64,000 nt of DNA from Rhizobium sp. Leaf262 (lineage in GTDB: Bacteria > Pseudomonadota > Alphaproteobacteria > Rhizobiales > Rhizobiaceae), in the NCBI RefSeq assembly GCF_001422245.1, contig NZ_LMMM01000021.1, positions 168,414-232,413 of the forward strand. Direction: 5' to 3'. The notes under the pieces were generated by a model. The model saw only the letters and a program-made list of their open reading frames with translations, did no database searches and had not been told where the DNA came from. The position numbers were made by a program, and so were the translations under genes. Of the stretch, positions 31,257-41,155 are shown in pieces; within the stretch, counting starts at the first letter, position 1; every line of letters begins with the position of its first letter.

Positions 31257-31940
31257 TCAGGGTACGATCTTGTAGCCACCGTTTTCCGTTACGAGCAGTT
31301 CCGCATTCGACGGGTCACGCTCGATTTTCTGACGAAGGCGGTAGACGTGGGTTTCCAGCGTGTGCGTCGTCACGCCGGAATTATAGCCCCAAACTTCTTC
31401 CAGAAGCACGTCCCGGGTCACCACCGCGCTACCTGCGCGGTACAGGTAACGAATGATCGCCGCTTCCTTTTCGGTGAGACGGATCTTCTTTCCGTCTTCG
31501 CCTGTCAAAAGTTTCTGGCTCGGCTTGAACTGGTAAGGCCCCACGGTAAAGACCGCATCTTCGCTCTGTTCGTACTGGCGCAACTGCGCACGCACGCGGG
31601 CCAGAAGAACGGCAAAGCGGAAGGGCTTGGTCACATAGTCGTTGGCACCGGCCTCCAGACCAAGGATGGTGTCGGAATCGGTATCGTGGCCTGTCAGCAT
31701 GATGATCGGGGCCTTGAAACCATTCTTGCGCATGATCTTGACGGCTTCGCGTCCATCCATGTCCGGCAGTCCGACATCCATGATCAGCAGATCGACCTGT
31801 GTCGACTTCGCCGTCTGAATGGCGGCATTGGCGTTGGCACCGGTCAGAAGAGAGAATTCCTCGTAGGGAGACAGTTGCTCGGCAAGGGTCTCGCGCAGGT
31901 CGTCGTCATCGTCAACCAGAAGAAGTGTACGGGCCGTCAT
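31257..31940 (-). CDS. cenR: OmpR-family response regulator, CenR-like
   Basis: The receiver domain (1-120) has D10/D11, phospho-acceptor D55 (LLIMDVGLPDMDG), T83 and K105 (YVTKPF). An OmpR-type winged helix follows (about 130-227), with RAGSAVVTRDVLLEEVWGYN and THTLETHVYRLRQKIE. The EVWGYNSGVTTHTLETH pattern and YEEFSLL region match what I recall of CenR, an essential regulator of envelope integrity and growth in Caulobacter and Rhizobiales. No histidine kinase is adjacent, which also fits. The start at MTARTLLLVDDD has an upstream AAAGG; a 24-codon extension is rejected. Confidence 0.8.
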   Translation of the reverse strand: MTARTLLLVDDDDDLRETLAEQLSPYEEFSLLTGANANAAIQTAKSTQVDLLIMDVGLPDMDGREAVKIMRKNGFKAPIIMLTGHDTDSDTILGLEAGANDYVTKPFRFAVLLARVRAQLRQYEQSEDAVFTVGPYQFKPSQKLLTGEDGKKIRLTEKEAAIIRYLYRAGSAVVTRDVLLEEVWGYNSGVTTHTLETHVYRLRQKIERDPSNAELLVTENGGYKIVP

Positions 31941-32124
31941 GGGATATCTCAGCCTTTCTTTATGACTTGAAAGCAGTCGCGCAAACGTGTTCGTCTCTTG
32001 CCATTGCGACATGCTTTTCGCTTTAGTGAACCAATTCAGCGGTTTGACGCAGCTACGTCAAGCCTTGGTCGGCATATAACGCGGTGCTAGGACGTCCTGG
32101 ACCACACCTGCAAAGCAAAATCTC

Positions 32125-32679
32125 GTGAGAACGATGGTATCGAAAGCAAAAAAACAGCCCAAACGCCTCGCCAAGGTTCTGGTCCGTCCCGCGCCGCGAC
32201 ACAAGAACCGCGCCTTGCTCCAGCTCGGCCACCTCACCTTCCCCGCCGCTATCGGTCGCAACGGGCGTACTGTCTTGAAACGCGAGGGCGATGGAAAAAC
32301 GCCGATCACCTCGATGCCTTTGCTACACGGTTTCTACAGAGGCGACCGTCTTGCAATCCAAACATCGCTGCCGATGCATCGTATACGAAAGGATATGCTC
32401 TGGTGCGATGCTCCAACCGATCCCAACTATAACCGTCTCGTCACGACACCCTTTACACCGAGCCACGAGGAGATGCAGAGGCAAGATGGTCTCTACGATG
32501 TCTGTCTCGTCATGGATTGGAACGTCACGTCACGGCGACGCTATCGTGGCTCGGCGATTTTCATGCACATGATCCGCCCGGGATTCGAGCCCACTGCCGG
32601 ATGTGTGGCGCTTCATCCACGCGACATGCGTCGAATTCTTCCGCACCTGCGTCGAGGCAGGAGAGTGACGGTTCTCTGA
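32125..32679 (+). CDS. L,D-transpeptidase (YkuD) fold protein without signal peptide
   Basis: The catalytic signature HMIRPGFEPTAGCVAL is complete, with H148 and nucleophile C160 in the GTG-start numbering. L,D-transpeptidases cross-link peptidoglycan or attach proteins to it in the periplasm, yet no signal peptide or membrane helix is visible. The N-terminus is instead very basic (SKAKKQPKRLAKVLVRPAPRH). The protein belongs to the short COG3786-like branch (184 residues). The start may be GTG (32125) or ATG (32134); either lies in the divergent region with cenR. Export route and substrate are open. Confidence 0.85.
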   Translation: MRTMVSKAKKQPKRLAKVLVRPAPRHKNRALLQLGHLTFPAAIGRNGRTVLKREGDGKTPITSMPLLHGFYRGDRLAIQTSLPMHRIRKDMLWCDAPTDPNYNRLVTTPFTPSHEEMQRQDGLYDVCLVMDWNVTSRRRYRGSAIFMHMIRPGFEPTAGCVALHPRDMRRILPHLRRGRRVTVL

Positions 32680-32681
32680 CG

Positions 32682-32715
32682 AAAAAGGCCGGAGGCATGT
32701 CTGCTTCCGGCCTTT
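32682..32715. terminator. bidirectional terminator between the transpeptidase-fold gene and leuC
   Basis: AAAAGGCCGGA and TCCGGCCTTT pair around a small internal loop, with A and T runs on the two sides. It sits in the 41-base gap between convergent stops. Confidence 0.8.
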
Positions 32716-32720
32716 CGCGT

Positions 32721-34130
<1,410 letters not shown>

Positions 34131-34555
34131 GGCTATATCCATCAGATATTGAAAAGGATTTGGGTTCGCGAAAAGACTGACAGCGAGGGGCTATCAGGCG
34201 AACGTAAGTCGCGTATTCAGCGCGCCGGAAATATCCGCGAAAAAGCGTGCCGGCAGACGCTTGTGGTCCTGCAGCACGAAAATGTTTTGCGCGAGACATC
34301 CGAATTTCGATCCCATGCATCTCTCATATCAGATCGGCTTTTCAACGGCAATATTGCCGCGCCGAATGAAATCCGCCTGACCGCGCGGTTTCGCTGTTGC
34401 GAGATAGATCAGCCGGCGCGGGATAAAAACGCCGTCTCGCGCGTTACGCTCACGCGCAGTTGTGATATCACGACGCCGTAACGCTTGCGTGAAGAGCTGC
34501 GCTCTCGATTGTATTCGGCCTGCATTTTCATGCAGCGGACAGGGGAGGGTACATT
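34131..34555. other. divergent promoter region of leuC and the MFS gene
   Basis: There is no credible coding frame, and no tRNA or recognisable riboswitch. I looked for a leucine-rich leader peptide before leuC on the minus strand and did not see one. A long 5' region on either side is plausible. Confidence 0.45.
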
Positions 34556-35848
34556 TTGGTATCTGAAAAAGCACTCATTTCAAAAATCACCTGGCGGCTG
34601 ATGCCGTTTCTGGGGCTTCTCTACCTCATCGCCTATATCGACCGGCAGAATGTGAGCTTTGCCAAGCTGCAGATGGTGGGCGATCTGGGACTGAGCGAAT
34701 ATGCCTATGGCCTTGGCGCATCGCTGTTCTTCATCGGTTATTTCATCTTCGAAGTTCCGAGCAACTTGCTGCTGACCCGGTTCGGGGCCAGTCGCTGGTT
34801 TGCGCGCATCATCATTTCCTGGGGTCTGGTGACGATTGCGCTGGCCTATACCAGCAGCCAGACGATGTTCTATATTCTGCGCTTTCTGCTGGGTGCCTGC
34901 GAAGCGGGTTTCTTTCCCGGCGTTCTCTATCTCCTGACCCTATGGTTCCCGCGGGATTATCGCGGACGGATGGTCGGGCTGTTCATGATCTTCAGCGCGC
35001 TGGCCAATGCCGTTGGCGCACCGCTGGGCGGCATGCTGCTCGATCTCGACGGGCTGTTCGGTTATGCGGGCTGGGAATGGGTGTTTCTTGCCACGGGCGT
35101 TCCGGCCGTCATCGCCGGTATCTTCACCATCTTCTATCTGGACGACACGCCTGAAAAGGCGAAGTTCCTGACCCAGGAGGAAAAGGACTGGCTGAAGAAC
35201 CGCATCGCGTCTGAAAACTCCGACATGGAAGAACATGCCGAAAACGGTTTCAAGGCATTGATCAACCCGCGCGTGCTGTTCATGTCTTTGTGCTTCGTCG
35301 GCTTTCCGCTGGCAGCCTATGGTCTCAGCTACTGGCTGCCGACCATCGTCAAGGGCTTTGGCGTTTCCAACACCACCAATGGCTTCATCAACATCATTCC
35401 GTGGATCGTGGTCGCGGTTGCGCTCTATGTCATCCCAGCTGCTGCCGACCGGGCGGAAAACAAGACGCCCTACATCGTCGGCCCTGCTTTCCTCGGCGCG
35501 TTCTGCCTGCTGATGTCGGCGCTGGTGACGATGCCGGTTCTGCAATTTGCGTTCCTGTGCATCGCAGCCGCTGGCATTTTTGCAGGCCAGCCGGTGTTCT
35601 GGAGCCTGCCGGGCCGGTTCCTCAAGGGTGCCGGTGCGGCGGCGGGTCTTGCCGCCATCAATTCGGTGGGCAACCTCGGCGGCTTCGTGGCGCAGAATGT
35701 GGTGCCATGGATCAAGGATCAGACGGGCAGCACGATTGCGCCGATGTTCTTCCTCTCCGCATGCCTGGCGGCGGCGGGCGTGCTCGTCATCATTGCCGGT
35801 CGCATGATTGCGGCGCAGGCGAAGAAGCAGGCTGAAGCGCACGCCTGA
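34556..35848 (+). CDS. MFS transporter, anion:cation symporter (ACS) family
   Basis: The start is TTG, supported by AGGGGAGGG six bases upstream; no ATG precedes the first helix. About twelve membrane helices are visible in 430 residues. AYIDRQNVSFAKLQM in helix 1, the FEVPSNLLLTRFGASRW loop and LGACEAGFFPGVLYLLTLWFP are hallmarks of the ACS family (phthalate, tartrate, glucarate or allantoate carriers). A central charged loop (EKAKFLTQEEKDWLKNR) divides the halves. The substrate is probably a small organic anion, but no catabolic neighbours identify it. Confidence 0.88.
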   Translation: MVSEKALISKITWRLMPFLGLLYLIAYIDRQNVSFAKLQMVGDLGLSEYAYGLGASLFFIGYFIFEVPSNLLLTRFGASRWFARIIISWGLVTIALAYTSSQTMFYILRFLLGACEAGFFPGVLYLLTLWFPRDYRGRMVGLFMIFSALANAVGAPLGGMLLDLDGLFGYAGWEWVFLATGVPAVIAGIFTIFYLDDTPEKAKFLTQEEKDWLKNRIASENSDMEEHAENGFKALINPRVLFMSLCFVGFPLAAYGLSYWLPTIVKGFGVSNTTNGFINIIPWIVVAVALYVIPAAADRAENKTPYIVGPAFLGAFCLLMSALVTMPVLQFAFLCIAAAGIFAGQPVFWSLPGRFLKGAGAAAGLAAINSVGNLGGFVAQNVVPWIKDQTGSTIAPMFFLSACLAAAGVLVIIAGRMIAAQAKKQAEAHA

Positions 35849-35854
35849 CGCCTC

Positions 35855-35894
35855 TTTCCGCCGCTGGTTCCCTGCATGTGACCAGCGGCGGAAA
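35855..35894. terminator. strong hairpin after the MFS gene
   Basis: A perfect 14-bp stem, TTTCCGCCGCTGGT/ACCAGCGGCGGAAA, has a 12-base loop. A T run does not follow on the plus strand, so it is not a classical intrinsic terminator. It may end or stabilise the upstream mRNA. Confidence 0.5.
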
Positions 35895-35968
35895 AACTGC
35901 CTTCTTTCGGCAGCGTTCTCCGCGTTCTATGGTCCGGCATCCACTGCCCGCATCCATGAGGAGAACCC

Positions 35969-36484
35969 ATGATCCGCTTCATCAGACACATCGCGCTTGG
36001 TTGCGCTCTTTCGCTGCCCGTATTTGCGCTGGCCTCTCCGCCAGCCCAGGCTCAGGAAGCCGTCGTCAAGGCGCCTGACGCCGAAGCGCTGTTCACCAGC
36101 CCGGACCCGAAGCTCAATGCCAACAAGCAGGTGACCTACAAGATCATCCGCGATCTGCTGGAAGCCGGCCATTGGGACAAGGCGGATCAATATCTGACCG
36201 AGCGTTATATCCAGCACAATCCTAATGCCGCATCGGGCCGTGACGGTGTGATCAAGTTCTTCACCGAGGTGTTGAAAGTGCCGAAGAAGCCCATTCCGGA
36301 CAAGATAAGCTCGCCCGTCGCTTTTGTGACCGCCGAGGGCGATCTGGTGACGGTTGGTTTCGTGCGTGAGGTCAAGGACCCGAAAGACCCGTCCAAGACC
36401 TACACGACGACATGGTTCGACACATGGCGTTTCGTGGATGGCAAGGCGGATGAGCATTGGGATTCCGCGCTCAAAGGCCAATGA
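35969..36484 (+). CDS. secreted SnoaL-like / NTF2-fold protein
   Basis: Residues 1-28 form a signal peptide (IALGCALSLPVFALA, cleavage near PAQAQ). The mature part has the SnoaL-like pattern: VTYKIIRDLLEAGHWDKADQYL, then YIQHNPNAASGRDGVIKFF, and a C-terminal WFDTWRFVDGKADEHWD. Proteins of this kind adopt the NTF2 cone fold, and many have no known catalytic role. The spacing from the MFS gene is 120 bases with a hairpin between them. Its stop lies one base from the convergent permease stop. Confidence 0.78.
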   Translation: MIRFIRHIALGCALSLPVFALASPPAQAQEAVVKAPDAEALFTSPDPKLNANKQVTYKIIRDLLEAGHWDKADQYLTERYIQHNPNAASGRDGVIKFFTEVLKVPKKPIPDKISSPVAFVTAEGDLVTVGFVREVKDPKDPSKTYTTTWFDTWRFVDGKADEHWDSALKGQ

Positions 36485-36485
36485 T

Positions 36486-37301
36486 CTATCCGCGTGGGCT
36501 GCGGCGGAGGGATTTTTCCACGCGCCGCAGCGCCAGCGACAGGCCGAGCGTCAGGATGAGGTAGATATAGGCGACGATGGAATAGGTTTCGAAAAACCGG
36601 AACGAGCCTGCCGCATAGACCTTGCCGAGCTGGGTGATATCCATGACGCCCAGCACGGAGACCAGCGAACTGTCCTTGACCATGGACACGAAATCATTGG
36701 AGAGCGGCGGGAAGATCGTGCGGATGGCCTGCGGAAAGGTGACGAGGCGAAAGCGCTGAAAGCGGTTGAGGCCAAGCGCCTTGGCGGCTTCGATCTGCCC
36801 CTCATCCACCGCCTCGATACCGGCGCGGAAGATTTCGGCGATGAAGGCGGCGTAGCAGATGGTCAGCGCCAGAATGGCCCGCCATGTCAGCGAAAAATCG
36901 CGCACCAGCATCGCTTCAACCCATCCGGCCTGAACGAGCGGGGTGATAACCCAGTTGAACAGGCTGACGAAGGCGGGTGCGCCGACGAAGGCGATATAGA
37001 ACAGGACGACGAGAACGGGAATGCCACGCACCGTTTCGATATAGAAACGGGCAATCTGGCGCAGCACGAGCGTATCGGCCATGCCCATGATGGCGATGAG
37101 CAGACCCCAGAGCGAGGCGAGCGCGAAGGCCACCAGCGTGACGAAGACCGTCATGCCGATGCCCTTGATGACGGTGGCAAAGACCTGCGCGTAGATGCCG
37201 TTGACTGCAATGACCACGGCCAGCACCAGCCCGATGCCGACGAGCGCCACCAGCCACCATGGAAAATCATCCGTTGCGGTGGATCTGCGTCTCTGGCTCA
37301 C
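36486..37301 (-). CDS. amino-acid ABC transporter permease (HisMQ/GlnP type)
   Basis: This inner-membrane permease has five to six helices in 271 residues. The family signatures are clear: GIGMTVFVTLVAFALASLWG, FYIETVRGIPVLVVLFY, and the EAA loop EAAKALGLNRFQRFRLVTFPQAIR that docks an ATPase. It lies 33 bases downstream of a cognate binding-protein gene on the same strand. No polar-amino-acid ATPase gene is adjacent, so the ATPase must be encoded elsewhere or shared. Confidence 0.92.
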   Translation of the reverse strand: MSQRRRSTATDDFPWWLVALVGIGLVLAVVIAVNGIYAQVFATVIKGIGMTVFVTLVAFALASLWGLLIAIMGMADTLVLRQIARFYIETVRGIPVLVVLFYIAFVGAPAFVSLFNWVITPLVQAGWVEAMLVRDFSLTWRAILALTICYAAFIAEIFRAGIEAVDEGQIEAAKALGLNRFQRFRLVTFPQAIRTIFPPLSNDFVSMVKDSSLVSVLGVMDITQLGKVYAAGSFRFFETYSIVAYIYLILTLGLSLALRRVEKSLRRSPRG

Positions 37302-37334
37302 ACTGTCGTCTTTCCGTCATTGCCAGTCATGGAC

Positions 37335-38129
37335 TTACTGGCCGAGTTTGTAGTCCAGAAACCACTTCTTATCGAGCGCGGTAAACGTGCCGTCCGCCTT
37401 CAGCGCGGCAATGGCGGCATTGACGGGCGCGACCAGATCAGAGCCCTTTTTGAAGATGAAGCCGAAATCATCGCCGCCCAAGGGGCCGCCGATCAGCTTC
37501 AGTGTGCCGCCGGACGCATCGACATAGCCTTTGCCAGCCACGCCATCCGTCAGAACCAGATCGACATCGCCGGTTTTCAGCGCCTGCACGGTGGCGCCGA
37601 AGGTTTCCATCAGTTTTACCCTCGGGTTCTGCTCATTGCCGTCGAGAATGTCGTAGACGGCGGTATAGAAAGGCGTGGTCCCGGCCTGCGCGCCGACCAG
37701 CCCCTTGTCGAAGGCGGCGAAGCTCTTGGCATCGGTAAAGCGCGTCTCATCGGCGCGCACCAGCATGAACATTTCCGAGCGCATATAGGGATTGGAGAAA
37801 TCCACCTTCTGCTTGCGCTCGTCCTTGATGCTGATGCCGGTCATGCCGATGTCGTATTGCCCATCGGAGACGGCCTGGATCATCGCATCCCAGGATGTGT
37901 TCTGATACTCGACCTTGAAATTCAGCCGCTTGGCGATCTCGCCCATCGCATCATATTCCCAGCCGATTGCCTTGCCGGAGGCGGGGTCGACGAATTGGAG
38001 CGGCGGATAGGCATTTTCCGTGACCACGACCACGGTTTTGCCCTTCAGGTCCGGCAGGTCGGCTGCACGCGTGGCCATGGGAGAAAATAGTGCAACGGCA
38101 AAGGCTGTGATCAAGAAACGTCGGAACAA
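37335..38129 (-). CDS. amino-acid ABC transporter substrate-binding protein
   Basis: This type II periplasmic binding protein has the SBP_bac_3 pattern: VVVVTENAYPPLQFVD, GWEYDAMGEIAKRL, DAMIQAVSDGQYDIGMTGI, and SLASF-like later motifs. The best start is TTG, preceded by AGGAG at seven bases and giving FRRFLITAFAVALFSPMATRAA as a proper signal peptide. The only in-frame ATG lies 29 codons further upstream and would bury the signal. At 264 residues it is normal. It is the first gene of a two-gene unit with the permease. The ligand is probably a polar amino acid, unspecified. Confidence 0.88.
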   Translation of the reverse strand: MFRRFLITAFAVALFSPMATRAADLPDLKGKTVVVVTENAYPPLQFVDPASGKAIGWEYDAMGEIAKRLNFKVEYQNTSWDAMIQAVSDGQYDIGMTGISIKDERKQKVDFSNPYMRSEMFMLVRADETRFTDAKSFAAFDKGLVGAQAGTTPFYTAVYDILDGNEQNPRVKLMETFGATVQALKTGDVDLVLTDGVAGKGYVDASGGTLKLIGGPLGGDDFGFIFKKGSDLVAPVNAAIAALKADGTFTALDKKWFLDYKLGQ

Positions 38130-38267
38130 TGTGCTTCTCCTGCTGGCAATGCAGTGAAAATGGCATGGTTCAACAGCTTGAGGCAAGGTATCCTGTTCCA
38201 ACAATCGACCTTGCAATATCCGGTTCGTGCGCGAGAGCGAGCCCGGGAGAGCCGGGTCGCCTCATCA

Positions 38268-39062
38268 TCAGCCAATCAGCAACTCGTCATCGTCAAGCTT
38301 CTGGCCGCGTATGTTGCGGAACATCTCGATGAGGTCTTCCACCTGCAGGCCCTTGCGGCTTTCTCCTGACACGTCAAGAACGATCTCGCCGGCATGCAGC
38401 ATGATCGTGCGGTCACCGTAATCCAGCGCCTGTCGCATGGAATGCGTCACCATCAATGTCGTCAGCTTGCGCTCCTCGACATTTTTACGGGTCAGTTCCA
38501 TGACGAATTCGGCCATGCCGGGGTCAAGCGCTGCCGTGTGCTCGTCCAGCAGAAGAACATCCGATCCGGCCAGCGTCGCCATTACAAGCGATACCGCCTG
38601 CCGTTGACCGCCTGACAAGAGGTCCATACGATCCTTCAGCCGATTTTCAAGACCAAGGCCAAGCGACGCAATACGCTCCTTGAAGAAGGCACGGCGTCCG
38701 CCACCCAGCGCTGGCAACAGGCCGCGCATCTTGCCCCGTGCTGCCGCCAGTGCCAGATTTTCCTCGATGCTGAGCGCGCCGCAGCTTCCCGCCAGCGGGT
38801 CCTGAAACACGCGAGCCACCTGCCCTGCGCGGTTTGCCGTCGGCTTGCGGGTCACGTCCACGCCACCGATGGTCACCTTGCCCACCGTCGGCAGAACATC
38901 ACCCGCCAGCACGCCCAGCAGTGTGGATTTTCCAGCACCGTTGGAGCCGATGACGGTGACGAAGGAGCCGTCTTCGATGGTGAGGTCGATCTTTGCCAGC
39001 GCCTGCTTTTGCAGCGGCGTGCCGCGCCCGAAGATGACCTGAATATCGGAAAGCGAAATCAT
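38268..39062 (-). CDS. ABC transporter ATPase of a TrpXYZ-like system
   Basis: A 264-residue ATPase: Walker A GSNGAGKSTLL, signature LLSGGQRQAVSL, Walker B VLLLDEHTAALD, and switch His in VTHSMRQAL. Its ATG overlaps the permease TGA as ATGA, so translation is coupled. The frame stays open far upstream, but that part is the permease gene read in another frame. The DEH rather than DEP after Walker B, and the pairing with a DUF534-type binding protein, match transporters thought to take up tryptophan/tyrosine or similar ligands. Confidence 0.88.
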   Translation of the reverse strand: MISLSDIQVIFGRGTPLQKQALAKIDLTIEDGSFVTVIGSNGAGKSTLLGVLAGDVLPTVGKVTIGGVDVTRKPTANRAGQVARVFQDPLAGSCGALSIEENLALAAARGKMRGLLPALGGGRRAFFKERIASLGLGLENRLKDRMDLLSGGQRQAVSLVMATLAGSDVLLLDEHTAALDPGMAEFVMELTRKNVEERKLTTLMVTHSMRQALDYGDRTIMLHAGEIVLDVSGESRKGLQVEDLIEMFRNIRGQKLDDDELLIG

Positions 39063-39940
39063 GATGTTGCTCCCCCACGGCGCAGACGCGGCAATATCAG
39101 CGCAACGGCAACCAGCACGGCGGTGACGAAATTGAGGTCGGAGGCCTTGAGGCCCAACACATCGCTGGACAGCGCCAGCTGGATCGCCAGGCGATAGGCG
39201 ATGGAGCCGAGAACACAGCCGATCAGCGCAATCAGAATGCCGCGCGATCCAAACAGCGTTTCGCCGATGATGACGGCGGCCAGACCCACGACGATGGTGC
39301 CGACACCTGATGTCACATCGGCAAACCCGTTGGTCTGCGCAAACAGTGCGCCACCCAGCGCCACCAGCGCATTGGAAATCGCCATGCCGAGATAGATCTG
39401 GTTGCCCGTTTTCACACCTTGAGCCCGCGCCATCCGCGCATTGGCGCCGGTGGCACGCATGGCAAGGCCTGCATCGCTTTCCAGAAAGCGCCAGACAATG
39501 ATGACGGCGATAACCACCAGCACGCCCACGAAAAGCGGGCGCAGCAGATATTCGGCAATGCCGAGACCGTAGAAGGGCTCGATCACCGTTTCCTGATTGA
39601 GCAGCGCGACATTCGGTTTTCCCATCACCCGCAGGTTCACGGAAAACAGCGCGATCATGGTCAGGATCGAGGCCAGAAGATTGAGGATTTTGAAGCGGAC
39701 GTTCAAGACCGCTGTCACCAGACCGGCTGCCGCACCGGCAACCATGGCAATGGCCGTTGCAGCCCATGGGTTTAACCCCGCAACAATCAGCACCGCCGCC
39801 ACGGCAGCGCCCAGCGGAAACGACCCATCGACGGTAAGATCGGGAAAGTCGAGCACGCGAAATGCGAGATAAACGCCGATAGCAACAAAGGCAAAAACAA
39901 GCCCCAGTTCAACGGCGCCCCAGAAGGCGATTTGGCTCAC
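39059..39940 (-). CDS. ABC transporter permease of a TrpXYZ-like system
   Basis: This branched-chain/ribose-type permease has about eight helices. The pattern YLAFRVLDFPDLTVDGSFPLGAA is characteristic of the permeases paired with DUF534 binding proteins. The most likely start is GTG (VSQIAFWGAVELG), preceded by AAGGA at eight bases; an ATG ten codons upstream is the alternative. The coding sequence ends in ATGA shared with the ATPase. About 150 bases including a palindromic repeat separate it from the binding-protein gene upstream, so the three genes probably form one transcript. Confidence 0.88.
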   Translation of the reverse strand: MSQIAFWGAVELGLVFAFVAIGVYLAFRVLDFPDLTVDGSFPLGAAVAAVLIVAGLNPWAATAIAMVAGAAAGLVTAVLNVRFKILNLLASILTMIALFSVNLRVMGKPNVALLNQETVIEPFYGLGIAEYLLRPLFVGVLVVIAVIIVWRFLESDAGLAMRATGANARMARAQGVKTGNQIYLGMAISNALVALGGALFAQTNGFADVTSGVGTIVVGLAAVIIGETLFGSRGILIALIGCVLGSIAYRLAIQLALSSDVLGLKASDLNFVTAVLVAVALILPRLRRGGATS

Positions 39941-40049
39941 GGTAGAATTCCTTGGTTTGCGACCAACCACTCTTTCGTCATGCCCGGCCCCCGGATCAAG
40001 TCAGAGGATGTGAAGCATCTGCTGCCGTACAGTTTCCGTTGAACGAGGG

Positions 40050-40078
40050 TAGATCCTCGGGACAAGCCCGAGGATGAC
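40050..40078. repeat. intergenic palindromic repeat (family B, copy 2)
   Basis: A 29-base hairpin identical to 17489-17517 (ATCCTCGGG-acaag-CCCGAGGAT core) sits between the binding-protein and permease genes of the TrpXYZ-like operon, probably within its mRNA. A degenerate second arm (GTCATGCCCGGCCCCCGGATC) lies about 70 bases away. Confidence 0.75.
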
Positions 40079-40096
40079 GAGAGGGTAGTTGGTCTT

Positions 40097-41050
40097 TTAG
40101 TCGATAATCTTCGTCGCACGCTTCGTCACGCTCTCGGGGAACGTCACGCCAGCCTTTTCAGCAGCCTTCTTGTTCAGGACGAGATCGGTGCCGACAGCAA
40201 CGGTCGCCGGAATGTCGCCGGGCTTTTCACCCTTCAGAATGCGAACGACAACCGCACCCGTCTGCTTGCCCACGTCGAAATAGTTGAAGCCGAGAGCGGC
40301 AACAGCACCACGGGCAACGGAATCCGTATCGGCAGCAAACAGCGGAATCTTGGCTTCCGAGGCGACGCTGGCGGCGGCTTCGAAGGCCGACACGATGGTG
40401 TTATCCGTGGGCACGTAGATCACGTCAGCCTTGCCCACCAGAGCGCGGGTCGCGCCCTGCACTTCGGCAGATTTGGTGGCGACGGATTCAACGACCGTCA
40501 GACCGGCCTTTGCGGCCTCTGTCTTCAGAAGCTCCAGCGTCGAAACGGAGTTGGCTTCGGCGGAATTGTAAATGTAGCCAACGGTCTTGGCATTGGGAGC
40601 GATTTTCTTGATCAGCGCCAGATGCTCGTTGACGGGCAGCGCGTCGGAAAGACCGGTGACGTTGCGGCCGGGCTTGTCCATGGACTTGATCAGCTGTGCG
40701 CCGACGGGGTCGGAAACGGCGGTGAAGACGATGGGGATATCGCGTGTTGCGGAAACGACGGCCTGTGCGGAGGGTGTGGAGATCGGAACGATGACGTCGG
40801 GCGCATCACCGACGAACTGTCGGGCGATCTGAGAAGCGGTGCCGGGGTTACCCTGTGCGGACTGGTAGACGAATTTCAGGTTCTCGCCTTCCTTATATCC
40901 GGCATCGGCAAGAGCCTGCTTCACGCCGTCGCGGGCGGCGTCGAGTGCAGGATGCTCGACAATGGCGGTGACGGCAACCGTCACATCTTGCGCCTTTACG
41001 GGCAAGGCCAGGGCTGATGCAGCGGCGAGCGCCAGAACGAGTGCGCGCAT
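40097..41050 (-). CDS. ABC transporter substrate-binding protein, DUF534/TrpX-like
   Basis: A signal peptide (ALVLALAAASALALPVKAQ) is followed by a mature protein with the ABC_sub_bind pattern: AVTAIVEHPALDAARDGVKQ, GNPGTASQIARQFV, IPIVFTAVSDPVGA, GLSDALPVNEHLALI and FNYFDVGKQTG. The length of 317 residues is typical. It is the first gene of a three-gene operon with the permease and ATPase. Family members in Gram-positives are linked to tryptophan or tyrosine, but the ligand here is unproven. Confidence 0.88.
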   Translation of the reverse strand: MRALVLALAAASALALPVKAQDVTVAVTAIVEHPALDAARDGVKQALADAGYKEGENLKFVYQSAQGNPGTASQIARQFVGDAPDVIVPISTPSAQAVVSATRDIPIVFTAVSDPVGAQLIKSMDKPGRNVTGLSDALPVNEHLALIKKIAPNAKTVGYIYNSAEANSVSTLELLKTEAAKAGLTVVESVATKSAEVQGATRALVGKADVIYVPTDNTIVSAFEAAASVASEAKIPLFAADTDSVARGAVAALGFNYFDVGKQTGAVVVRILKGEKPGDIPATVAVGTDLVLNKKAAEKAGVTFPESVTKRATKIID

Positions 41051-41155
41051 GGGATATTCCTCCGATTGTTTCGCTTGTCGTGGCCCTCTTTAAGAAAGGG
41101 TTAAAACGAAATCAATCGCACAATGCCGAACTCATCGATCAATTGTTTTTCTTGA

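Noticed and set aside
39063..39767. N-terminal extension of the TrpXYZ-like ATPase frame
   Set aside because: This stretch is the permease gene read in another frame; the ATPase proper starts at the ATG overlapping the permease stop.
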